From the NCBI GenBank assembly GCA_903905065.1, contig CAIVEW010000101.1, positions 1 through 64,000 of the forward strand: a stretch of 64,000 nt of DNA. The letters are read 5' to 3'. This stretch comes from an uncultured Bacteroidota bacterium (GTDB lineage Bacteria > Bacteroidota > Bacteroidia > Chitinophagales > Chitinophagaceae). The notes below the pieces were generated by a model. That model did no database searches. It worked only from the letters and a program-made list of their open reading frames with translations, and was not told the DNA's origin. Positions 53,682 through 61,113 of the stretch are shown here, in pieces (position 1 is the stretch's first letter; each line of letters opens with the position of its first letter). A program made the position numbers and the translations under genes.

Positions 53682-54869
53682 TTATTTTATTGCCACCTTT
53701 CCCGTCTTCGCAGTATCTGATTTTCCGTTTTCCGGAGCTGCGGGTGTTTTACCGCCCTCTATATATAAGTCGCCCTGTGGCGCTTTCGGCGTAGCGGGGT
53801 GGGTACCCTTCAGTGATTTTACAAAACTAGCCAGCTCCTGTATTTGCTTGGGCGAAAAGTCATCTTTCCAGCTTTTCATTCCTTTGTCCTGCCATCCGTA
53901 TTTTATCGACTTAAATACATCTTTAATATTACCGCCATGTAGCCAGTAGTCATCGGTAAGGTTTGGGCCTACAACCCCGCCGCCATCGGCGAGGTGACAA
54001 GCAGCACAATTCTTAGAAAACAATTCCTTGCCTGCAGCAATTTCACCGGCATCTGTAAGCATCACTACATTGCTTTCATCTACGTTGTTTGCTGAGGTAG
54101 CCAGGTAAGCGGCTTTATCTTCTTCTCCTTTTTGCATTTCAGCTGCATATTCTTCCTGCTGGCTGGGCCCGTCATGGGAGATGTGGTACCTGTAGAGATA
54201 TATGCATGCTACCACAATAGTGAGGTAGAAACCGTATTTCCACCACGGTGGCAGGCTGTTATCAAGCTCCTGTATGCCATCATAATTGTGATCCAGGAGG
54301 ATATCTTTTTCTTTTTCGATGGAAGCAGCCGCATTGAATTTATCCCAAAACCAGCTTTTCTTGATCGCAGCCTGCGCTTGCATCTTCGCCTGCAGCTCCG
54401 GTGTTTTCCTGATTGCCTTTATCAGTGAATTGATGTTCATCATCAATACAAATATGATGAGGAGCTCCAGGAAAAGAAAACTGGTGAGCACGTAAAAATC
54501 TGTCTCCGCAATGCCGCCGAAATTGTGAGCTACCTCAGCTACTGGAGCTGTAGCTGCTTTTTCTGCTGCAAATGTATGGAACGCAGGCAAGGCCATTGCA
54601 AAGAACAATAGCACACTTTTAATAACATTGGACCCTCCGGCCCGTTCTGTCAATGTCTTATCTCTTACAGCCAGGCTCAGTTGTTTCAAAACGCCTGCCA
54701 GCACTCCGATCACAAGTAACAATATCAGCATCAGGCTTACCAGGCTAATAAGTGTCATATTGTAGTTGGCGGCCTTGTCCTGCGGATTGGTTTCTGCTGC
54801 TATGCAAAATGCAGGGGAAATGATCAGCGCAATTGCAGTAAGGAGTTGTAATTTCTTTTTGGCTTGCAT
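53682..54869 (-). CDS. ccoP: cbb3-type cytochrome c oxidase subunit III (CcoP)
   Basis: A 395-aa protein from ATG 54869 (MQAKKKLQLLTAIALIISPA, a signal-like start). The open frame continues 91 codons further upstream but is ccoQ read in another frame. Four hydrophobic segments precede a soluble part with one heme c site, CAACH (in KNCAACHLADGGGVVGP), and an axial Met in KGMKSWKD. Only one CXXCH is visible, whereas proteobacterial CcoP has two. A Pro/Ala-rich tail ends the protein. It passes electrons to the CcoN-CcoO core. Confidence 0.88.
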   Translation of the reverse strand: MQAKKKLQLLTAIALIISPAFCIAAETNPQDKAANYNMTLISLVSLMLILLLVIGVLAGVLKQLSLAVRDKTLTERAGGSNVIKSVLLFFAMALPAFHTFAAEKAATAPVAEVAHNFGGIAETDFYVLTSFLFLELLIIFVLMMNINSLIKAIRKTPELQAKMQAQAAIKKSWFWDKFNAAASIEKEKDILLDHNYDGIQELDNSLPPWWKYGFYLTIVVACIYLYRYHISHDGPSQQEEYAAEMQKGEEDKAAYLATSANNVDESNVVMLTDAGEIAAGKELFSKNCAACHLADGGGVVGPNLTDDYWLHGGNIKDVFKSIKYGWQDKGMKSWKDDFSPKQIQELASFVKSLKGTHPATPKAPQGDLYIEGGKTPAAPENGKSDTAKTGKVAIK

Positions 54870-54895
54870 GTTGTTCTGTTTGGTATGAATGAATA

Positions 54896-55066
54896 TTATT
54901 CGTTTTCCTCGGGAAAAGGAATGTGTTTCAAAGCGTCGATGTATTTTTTGTCTGCTTTCAGCGCCCATGTTGCCACTACAGTAAAGAACAGGAAGAACAT
55001 GGCCAATGAAGTGAGCGGGTAAATCCCAACGCCCGTGATCGTTTCGAGATAATGGATGAATTTCAT
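54896..55066 (-). CDS. ccoQ: Small cbb3 oxidase subunit CcoQ (FixQ-like)
   Basis: A 56-aa membrane protein too short for most gene callers. The first residues are MKFIHYLETITGVGIYPLTS, then one membrane helix (LAMFFLFFTVVATWAL) and a charged tail ending FPEENE. It lies 11 bp after ccoNO and 26 bp before ccoP, exactly where CcoQ belongs. CcoQ stabilises the oxidase complex. Confidence 0.85.
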   Translation of the reverse strand: MKFIHYLETITGVGIYPLTSLAMFFLFFTVVATWALKADKKYIDALKHIPFPEENE

Positions 55067-55077
55067 TTGCTATGATT

Positions 55078-57267
55078 TTATTTGGTTGAAGTCGTTTTCT
55101 GTTCCAGCTTAATGTCTGTGCCCACACGTTGTAAGTATGCAATGAGGGCTACTATTTCCTTATTGCTTTTCACGGTGATTTTGTCCGTTGCAAGGTTGGC
55201 AGCAATACCGTCCGCTTGTTTCATAAGGTCTGCATTAGCTATCCGGTCGTAACCAGCGGCATATGGAACACCCATTGTTATCATAGCCCTGATCTTAGCG
55301 CCGGTGATAGCCGTGTCCAGGTCATTCTTAAACAGCCAAGGATAGTTGGGCATAATGGTGCCGGGCGAAATGCTTGAAGGCTCATACATGTGATTGAAGT
55401 GCCAGCTGTTGGGATACTTGCCTCCTATTCTCGCCAGATCGGGCCCGGTGCGCTTGCTGCCCCACTGGAATGGGTGATCATATACAAACTCACCTGCCTT
55501 GGAATATTCGCCGTAGCGTAACACTTCACTTCTGAAAGGCCTGATCATCTGGCTGTGACAGAGGTAACAACCTTCCCGAACATAGATGTCGCGTCCCTGC
55601 AATTCGAGTGGTGTATAAGGTTTTACGCTTGCTATTGTTGGTATGTTAGACTTTACCATAAACGTGGGGATCATTTCCACCATACCGCCTATTGCAACCA
55701 GTAAAAGGCTTAATACGAGCAACTGTATCGGGCGGCGTTCTATCCACCTGTGCCAATGTTGATTGCTGTGAGGTACATATACTTTTGTCAGCGGTGCTGC
55801 TTCAGCAGGTTCTTCATTCAGCGCATTGCCTGCCTTAACTGTTTTATACAGGTTGTAGCACATCATCAGTGCTCCTATGAGGAAGAGAACACCACCAACG
55901 CCGCGCATCGCATAGAAAGGTTGCATTTGCTTTACGGTGTCCAGGAACTGGTATTTCAAAGTTCCCTCGGGAGTAAATTCTTTCCATGCAAGGCTCTGCA
56001 TAAATCCAGCCCAATACATAGGCACTACATAGAACACGATACCAAGCGTACCTATCCAGAAGTGGCGGTTAGCAAGTTTTACAGAGTAGAGCTTCGTTCT
56101 GAATATTCTGGGTATCAGGTAATACAGGATGCCAAATGTCAGGAAACCATTCCAGCCCAGGGCGCCCACGTGAACGTGTGCTATCGTCCAGTCAGTAAAG
56201 TGGCTGATGGCGTTTACACTTTTCAGGCTTAGCATTGGGCCTTCAAATGTGGCCATACCATATGCGGTCACAGCAACAACCATAAACTTCAGAACCGGAT
56301 CTTCTCTTACTTTATCCCATGCACCTCTTAAAGTAAGCAGGCCGTTGAGCATACCACCCCATGATGGTGCAATAAGCATGATCGAAAACACCGTGCCCAG
56401 CGATTGCGCCCACTCAGGTAACGCAGTATATAGAAGGTGGTGCGGACCCGCCCAGATATACAGGAATATCAGCGCCCAGAAGTGGATGATGGACAGGCGG
56501 TATGAATATACAGGACGGTTCGCAGCCTTGGGTAGAAAGTAATACATCAGGCCCAGGTAAGGGGTTGTAAGGAAAAAGGCCACGGCGTTGTGCCCGTACC
56601 ACCACTGTACCAGCGCGTCCTGCACCCCTGCATACCAGGAGTACGATTTTATCCAGCTATAAGGAAGCTCAACCGAGTTTACAATATGAAGCATTGCCAC
56701 CGTTACAAATGTTGCTATGTAGAACCAGATAGCAACATAAAGGTGCCGTTCGCGGCGTTTAAGAATGGTGCCAAACATATTGATACCGAAGGTTACCCAT
56801 ACCAGCGCGATAAGAATGTCTATCGGCCATTCTAATTCGGCATATTCCTTTCCTGACGTAAAACCCGCCAAGAGAGTGATCGCAGCGAGTACAATTATCG
56901 ACTGCCAGCCCCAAAAATGCAACTTGCTCAGCTTGTCGCTGAACATCCTTGCCTTGCACAACCTTTGCAGCGAATAATAAACACCCATGAAAATACCATT
57001 ACCCACGAATGCAAATATGATAGCATTGGTATGCACCGGTCGTACCCGGCCAAAAGTAGTTGCGGCCATACCCATATTCAATACCGGGAATACCAATTGG
57101 AATGCAGCAAGCAACCCGGCAAGCATCCCCACTATGCCCCAAAACATAGTGGCATATGCAAACCATTTTACGATCTTGTTGTCATAAAAGAATTTGTCTG
57201 TTTGTAACGGCTCTGTTACGCCTGCCTGTCCGTTAGGCAGGTTTGATCCATCAAATGCTAAATTCAT
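55078..57267 (-). CDS. ccoNO: cbb3-type cytochrome c oxidase, fused catalytic subunits I and II (CcoN-CcoO)
   Basis: A 729-aa fusion. Residues about 30-470 are CcoN: twelve or so helices with the heme-copper His ligands (for example RPVHTNAIIFAF, WWYGHNAVAFFL, WAGPHHLLYTAL, WTIAHVHVGALGWNG). Residues about 490-729 are CcoO: an anchor helix and one heme c site, CYLCH (near residue 566, REGCYLCHSQMIRPF), with NYPWLF near the axial Met. The fusion is usual in Bacteroidota. This is the high-affinity terminal oxidase core, reducing O2 at low concentration. Near the N-terminus (residues 9-15) the DNA forms a palindrome coding LPNGQAG, discussed under findings. Confidence 0.93.
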   Translation of the reverse strand: MNLAFDGSNLPNGQAGVTEPLQTDKFFYDNKIVKWFAYATMFWGIVGMLAGLLAAFQLVFPVLNMGMAATTFGRVRPVHTNAIIFAFVGNGIFMGVYYSLQRLCKARMFSDKLSKLHFWGWQSIIVLAAITLLAGFTSGKEYAELEWPIDILIALVWVTFGINMFGTILKRRERHLYVAIWFYIATFVTVAMLHIVNSVELPYSWIKSYSWYAGVQDALVQWWYGHNAVAFFLTTPYLGLMYYFLPKAANRPVYSYRLSIIHFWALIFLYIWAGPHHLLYTALPEWAQSLGTVFSIMLIAPSWGGMLNGLLTLRGAWDKVREDPVLKFMVVAVTAYGMATFEGPMLSLKSVNAISHFTDWTIAHVHVGALGWNGFLTFGILYYLIPRIFRTKLYSVKLANRHFWIGTLGIVFYVVPMYWAGFMQSLAWKEFTPEGTLKYQFLDTVKQMQPFYAMRGVGGVLFLIGALMMCYNLYKTVKAGNALNEEPAEAAPLTKVYVPHSNQHWHRWIERRPIQLLVLSLLLVAIGGMVEMIPTFMVKSNIPTIASVKPYTPLELQGRDIYVREGCYLCHSQMIRPFRSEVLRYGEYSKAGEFVYDHPFQWGSKRTGPDLARIGGKYPNSWHFNHMYEPSSISPGTIMPNYPWLFKNDLDTAITGAKIRAMITMGVPYAAGYDRIANADLMKQADGIAANLATDKITVKSNKEIVALIAYLQRVGTDIKLEQKTTSTK
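57221..57241. repeat. Palindromic element inside the ccoNO coding region
   Basis: CCTGCCT (57221-57227) and AGGCAGG (57235-57241) are perfect arms around a 7-nt loop. It is read in frame as LPNGQAG at CcoN residues 9-15, before the conserved part of the protein. Confidence 0.65.
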
Positions 57268-57287
57268 ATCAGTGTAGTTGGTGTTAA

Positions 57288-57443
57288 CTATTTTGTTTTT
57301 TGTATTTCGTCATCAAATAACATGCGCATCGCAGCTCCGTCCCTGTCTTCATATTGGTCGCTTTTAACGCTCCATAAAAAAGCGAAAAGGAAACCGCCCG
57401 CTACCAATATGCTTACTCCTACCAGGACAAAAAATGCGCTCAT
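57288..57443 (-). CDS. ccoS: cbb3 oxidase assembly protein CcoS
   Basis: A 51-aa protein, short enough to be missed by ordinary gene calls. One N-terminal helix (FFVLVGVSILVAGGFLFAFL) then WSVKSDQYEDRDGAAMRMLF, the family motif (W.V..QY.D....R.L). CcoS is needed for insertion of heme b and copper into CcoN. It is the first gene of the ccoSNOQPGH-SafE operon, 20 bp upstream of ccoNO. The promoter with dyads lies 23-87 bp upstream. Confidence 0.9.
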   Translation of the reverse strand: MSAFFVLVGVSILVAGGFLFAFLWSVKSDQYEDRDGAAMRMLFDDEIQKTK

Positions 57444-57465
57444 GATCTCTTCGTTAATTAATACA

Positions 57466-57530
57466 CAAAACTATTTCGGTTGAAAAATGATTTTCATGAT
57501 CTTGCTCAAGGAGAAACATGATAATCGTCA
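57466..57530 (-). promoter_or_regulatory. ccoS operon promoter with two CRP/FNR-type dyads
   Basis: -7 box TAGTTTTG (57466-57473, minus strand, exact match to TAnnTTTG). Proximal dyad TGATCTTGCTCA (57497-57508), distal dyad TGATAATCGTCA (57519-57530, inside an 8-bp-arm inverted repeat 57514-57535). Centres are 33.0 and 55.0 bp from the box and 22 bp apart. Confidence 0.8.
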
Positions 57531-57536
57531 TGTTTT

Positions 57537-57791
57537 TTATTGTTCGTGGCTGTTATAGACACCTGGGTGGGTAGATGTACTGTGTTGCTTTGTTTTTACG
57601 AGTTCGTCCTCGTCAAATGGCCGGTAGCGTACTTCCTCTTTCCCCTCGTTTGTTTTTGCAAACCAAATGCAGTCAAACTTGGTCTCACAGTATTCATTAG
57701 TGTCAACGTCATAATGCTGGCCCCTGATGGTCATTTCCGGCCCTCCGGATATCGTCTTCACCCTATCTCCCGCGATAAAATGCTTATTCAT
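57537..57791 (-). CDS. DUF2158/YodC-like small protein
   Basis: An 84-aa protein. The N-terminal 55 residues follow the DUF2158 pattern: FIAGDRVKTISGGPEMTIRG, then a CIWF strand near residue 42. The tail is Thr/Ser/His-rich. Family function is not known. Its own promoter carries the same dyads as the cco genes, so it belongs to the cbb3 regulon by regulation as well as position. It lies between ccoI and ccoS. Confidence 0.65.
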   Translation of the reverse strand: MNKHFIAGDRVKTISGGPEMTIRGQHYDVDTNEYCETKFDCIWFAKTNEGKEEVRYRPFDEDELVKTKQHSTSTHPGVYNSHEQ

Positions 57792-57808
57792 GAATTGTTT
57801 TTTTTTAA

Positions 57809-57873
57809 CAAAAATAGTTTCACCTAATTCAGCTTCAGTTGACTCCCGTCATGGCTCAATGTGTTTCTCGTCA
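57809..57873 (-). promoter_or_regulatory. DUF2158-gene promoter with one perfect and one degenerate CRP/FNR-type dyad
   Basis: -7 box TATTTTTG (57809-57816, minus strand, exact consensus). Proximal dyad TGACTCCCGTCA (57840-57851), perfect TGA-N6-TCA. Distal TGTTTCTCGTCA (57862-57873) has 5 of 6 conserved bases. Centres are 33.0 and 55.0 bp from the box. Confidence 0.65.
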
Positions 57874-57918
57874 GATTTATTGATTCGCTGAACAACCGCG
57901 GATGACGGCTCCTGGAGA

Positions 57919-60375
57919 CTATTCTGAAGCCCTCAATCTAAGGCCTGAACGCCAAGCTATAAGACTGCTGGCGCCACTGGTAATAATAACGATGCTAAGC
58001 GTGCTGCATGGCATCAATATTGCTGCAGAAACTGGTTTTAGCAGCCCTTGCATTGCAAAGAATAACCCGATCACATTGTATACAATTGAAATAGCAAAGC
58101 TCGTCCTGATGACAAGTCTTGCCGACCTTGCCACCTTCAGAATGGAGGGCAGCGAACTTAATTTTTTCGCATCAAGTATGGCGTCGCAGGATGGCGTGAA
58201 ATTATTTATGTCATCAGCCAGTGTCACGCCTACGTTACTTTGTTGCAACGCGCCCGCATCGTTGAGTCCGTCTCCTATCATCATTACGTGATTCCCGCTG
58301 CTCTGCTGTGTTTCTACATACTTCAGTTTATCCAGGGGCTTTTGCTCAAAAAGTAAACCACTTTTGTCACCAAAGGTTTTTTCCAGCAGAGAGCGTTGTT
58401 TATCGTTATCACCAGACAAAACGGATAATTGATAACGCTGGCCAAGCGAACCGATCATCTGCGGAACATCGTCCCTGAATACCGACTGAAGATGAAACGA
58501 ACTCACTTTGTCGTTGATTCTAACGTACGTGGTCGCTTTTTCTTCCTTCGCTTTTTCCTTTGGCATTCCCACGTAGGCTGCGGAACCTACCAGTATCCGG
58601 GTGGTCTCTGCCAGTGCGTCCAATCCCTTGCCCTCCGTTTCTTTCCAGGCTGATAACCGGACTGGTGTTCGGTCGCCTAGCCAGCGTGCAAGGCTCTTGC
58701 TATTAGGGTGTTTGCTTGATGAAACTACGGTGTACAGCAGGTCTTTTTCCCAATCAGATAATTGGTGCCCCGAGCAAACGAAATTTTCGCTGGAGCCAGT
58801 GGTTATCGTACCGGTTTTGTCAAAAATGATCTCGTTAATTTTTCCGAGCTGTTCAATAACTGAAGGGTCGCGCAGGTACAGGCCGTTGTCACTGAGGATG
58901 CGCATGATGTTGCCATTTGTAAAGGTGGCCGATAGCAATAGTGCGCAAGGGCAGGCAACAATGAGCATGGCCGATACGCTATTAATTATCTTTGATGGAT
59001 CAACATAGTACCAGTAGGCCGCAGTGATCAAAGCCAGCCCGAATAAAATAAAAGTGAAGTATTTGCTCAGGACGTGCACGGCACTCTCACGGTCATTTTT
59101 CTCCGCCTTATTTTTTGAAAATGCGTAGTGGTTCCACAAGGAGGTCAGGTAACTTCCCGCTACAGGTTTCACGATCTGTATGGTCAATTGTTCTCCTTTT
59201 TGTTTGCCGCCCGCATATACTACCTCGCCAATTGCAACCTTCATTGGTTCGCTTTCTCCTGTTACAAAGCTGTAGTCGATGCACGCATTACCCTTTATCA
59301 AAACAGAGTCAGCAGGTATTATCTCATCGTTATGCAATTGTACTACGTCCTTTTCTTTAAGGTCCTGCAGTTTCTTGCTGGTAACTCCTTCTGCACTCAC
59401 TACGTTCACAGCAAGTGGGAAATAAGATTTGTAGTCTCGTGTAAACGAAAGCGATTTATAGGTTCTTTCCTGCACGATACGCCCTACCAGCATGAAGAAT
59501 ACAATGCCGCTCATGCTGTCCAGGTAGCCGGCCCCGGTGTTCCCTGTAATTTCAACAATACTTCTTATGAACGTGATGATGATTGCCAGCGCTATGGGTG
59601 CATCTATATTCAGTGTCTTTTGTCTTATCCCTTTCCATGCCGTGACAAAAAACTCTGATGCACTGTAAAAGAAGACGGGAAGGGCAAGGGCGAGGTTCAG
59701 GTATCTGAAGAGGTGGGCGTATTGTTCGTCAATACCCGTTTTATGAGACAGGTATTCAGGAAAGCTCATCATCATGATATTGCCAAAACAAAACCCGGCA
59801 ACACCCAGCTTTAATATTCGCTGTTTATTGTAACTCTTTGTTTTTTTCTGGTCACTCTCTTTAAGGCTTATGTAGGGTTCGTAGCCAATGGTGGCAAGTA
59901 ATTCGGTTATCTTCCTTATCGTGGTCGTTTTCCTGGAGAAGTATATCGTTACTTCCTTGGTGCTGAAATTCAGCCGGCTCTCGCTGACGCCATTATTTAG
60001 CTTTCTCAAATGTTCCAGCAGCCACATGCAGGAACTGCAATGAACACCCGGAATGTAAAAAGTCACAATGCTTCGGTCTCCATCAGTGAACTGGTATAAT
60101 TGGTTGGCTATATCCTCATTATCCAGGTAGGCAAATTTGTCGTTCCTTAAACCCTTTATCTGGGATAAGCCGGGGTGCGATTGCAAATTGTAGTAGTTGC
60201 AAAGCCCATTCTCATTAAGTATTTCGTACACCAGTTTGCATCCTTCGCAACAAAATACTTTGTCCTCTGAAGTTATGCTATTTGTAATGCACGGTAAACC
60301 GCAGTGATAACATACAATCTCTGTCAGGGTTTGCCGTTTGCTCACATTGACCGCTATTTCACTAACTGCCGGCAT
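57919..60375 (-). CDS. ccoI: Copper-translocating P-type ATPase of the cbb3 cluster (CcoI/FixI)
   Basis: An 818-aa P1B-type ATPase. The N-terminus holds a Cys-rich motif (CYHCGLPC, residues 22-29; FCCEGC, 42-46), then a ferredoxin-like metal-binding domain with Cys113/Cys116 (VHCSSC). TGES lies at 372-375, the transmembrane copper site CPC at 475-477, the phosphorylated Asp519 in FDKTGT, and GDGLNDAGAL near residue 710. This is the CcoI layout: it exports copper for insertion into the oxidase. Its start overlaps the upstream hemerythrin-like gene by 14 bp, so the two are cotranscribed from the dyad promoter at 60929. Confidence 0.9.
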   Translation of the reverse strand: MPAVSEIAVNVSKRQTLTEIVCYHCGLPCITNSITSEDKVFCCEGCKLVYEILNENGLCNYYNLQSHPGLSQIKGLRNDKFAYLDNEDIANQLYQFTDGDRSIVTFYIPGVHCSSCMWLLEHLRKLNNGVSESRLNFSTKEVTIYFSRKTTTIRKITELLATIGYEPYISLKESDQKKTKSYNKQRILKLGVAGFCFGNIMMMSFPEYLSHKTGIDEQYAHLFRYLNLALALPVFFYSASEFFVTAWKGIRQKTLNIDAPIALAIIITFIRSIVEITGNTGAGYLDSMSGIVFFMLVGRIVQERTYKSLSFTRDYKSYFPLAVNVVSAEGVTSKKLQDLKEKDVVQLHNDEIIPADSVLIKGNACIDYSFVTGESEPMKVAIGEVVYAGGKQKGEQLTIQIVKPVAGSYLTSLWNHYAFSKNKAEKNDRESAVHVLSKYFTFILFGLALITAAYWYYVDPSKIINSVSAMLIVACPCALLLSATFTNGNIMRILSDNGLYLRDPSVIEQLGKINEIIFDKTGTITTGSSENFVCSGHQLSDWEKDLLYTVVSSSKHPNSKSLARWLGDRTPVRLSAWKETEGKGLDALAETTRILVGSAAYVGMPKEKAKEEKATTYVRINDKVSSFHLQSVFRDDVPQMIGSLGQRYQLSVLSGDNDKQRSLLEKTFGDKSGLLFEQKPLDKLKYVETQQSSGNHVMMIGDGLNDAGALQQSNVGVTLADDINNFTPSCDAILDAKKLSSLPSILKVARSARLVIRTSFAISIVYNVIGLFFAMQGLLKPVSAAILMPCSTLSIVIITSGASSLIAWRSGLRLRASE

Positions 60376-60913
60376 TTATCTTTTTTTGTGCTTCGATAAT
60401 TTTCGGAATGAGGTAGTGCTCCTCCAGGAAAAGGAGTTCTGTGAGCATATTTTCTATTAGTGCCATCTGGTTGCGCAGCACCCGATAAGTATCCGGGTAT
60501 ATCGTATCCGAATAGAGTGGCAAAGACACCATGTTTAGCTTGTTTATTATGTTTCTTAAGCTGGAGTGAGATACCTTCATTTCGATAAGCTGCATATCGT
60601 GATTTACTTTACAGCTTCCGGTGCACTCGCTGCAATTGTGATCGGCAACTACTTTTTCCGCCAGTGATTTGATGTAAGGCAGGTAGATATCCCTTCGTGC
60701 TTTAAGGCAGTCAATGATCTCTGTTATTAGTTTATCGCATAGGGTCGTATACTGAGATGTTGCCAATTGTGACTCAAGGCCTTCCAGTTTATGTACTTGT
60801 TTTTGTGCGCTTTCACATAACTTCTCGAGTGGATCATAGCATTCCAGGCCAAGCTTTTCCGCGCACAGGGATAACGCCATACCATTAAATTGTTCGTGTA
60901 AAATCCTACTCAT
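60362..60913 (-). CDS. Helical hemerythrin-like protein upstream of ccoI
   Basis: A 183-aa protein from ATG 60913; a TTG at 60931 is also in frame but lies inside the -7 box, so it cannot be used. The sequence is helical throughout. It contains a cysteine cluster, Cys94, Cys97 and Cys101 (CSECTGSC), preceded by His92, and a C-terminal EEHYLIPKI (Glu164, Glu165, His166) like the EExxLFP helix of hemerythrins and di-iron ScdA/RIC proteins. A metal- or redox-linked role in oxidase biogenesis is plausible but unproven. The cytoplasmic location follows from the lack of a signal. Confidence 0.5.
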   Translation of the reverse strand: MSRILHEQFNGMALSLCAEKLGLECYDPLEKLCESAQKQVHKLEGLESQLATSQYTTLCDKLITEIIDCLKARRDIYLPYIKSLAEKVVADHNCSECTGSCKVNHDMQLIEMKVSHSSLRNIINKLNMVSLPLYSDTIYPDTYRVLRNQMALIENMLTELLFLEEHYLIPKIIEAQKKINAGS

Positions 60914-60928
60914 GACATACTCTTTTGG

Positions 60929-60993
60929 CAAATGTATTTTGAGTTTGCCCGAAAAAAGATGATATAAAGTGGTAAAGGAACTGATTTAAATCA
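60929..60993 (-). promoter_or_regulatory. hemerythrin-like/ccoI promoter with a CRP/FNR-type dyad
   Basis: -7 box TACATTTG (60929-60936, minus strand, exact consensus). Distal dyad TGATTTAAATCA (60982-60993), identical to the distal site of the kinase promoter, centred 55.0 bp from the box. At the proximal offset (60960-60971) only one TGA half-site is left (TGATATAAAGTG). Confidence 0.75.
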
Positions 60994-61062
60994 TATATAT
61001 ATATGATTGCCATGCGTGGATGGAGTATTCGTGATCATTCGGTATCTTATCGCCATTGGCAT

Positions 61063-61101
61063 AAAAAAAAGGGCTGTTCCTTTTGGAACAGCCCTTTTTT
61101 T
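61063..61101 (-). terminator. Terminator of the papain-like peptidase gene
   Basis: Perfect 10-bp GC-rich stem (61071-61080 with 61085-61094), loop TTTT, flanked by A8 and T7, so it is a strong terminator in both orientations. It lies 13 bp downstream of the peptidase stop on the minus strand. Confidence 0.92.
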
Positions 61102-61113
61102 GTTTCAAATTTC

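Noticed and set aside
54870-55142. Long N-terminus of CcoP
   Set aside because: These codons are ccoQ and the intergenic gap read in another frame; ATG 54869 starts a signal-like sequence.
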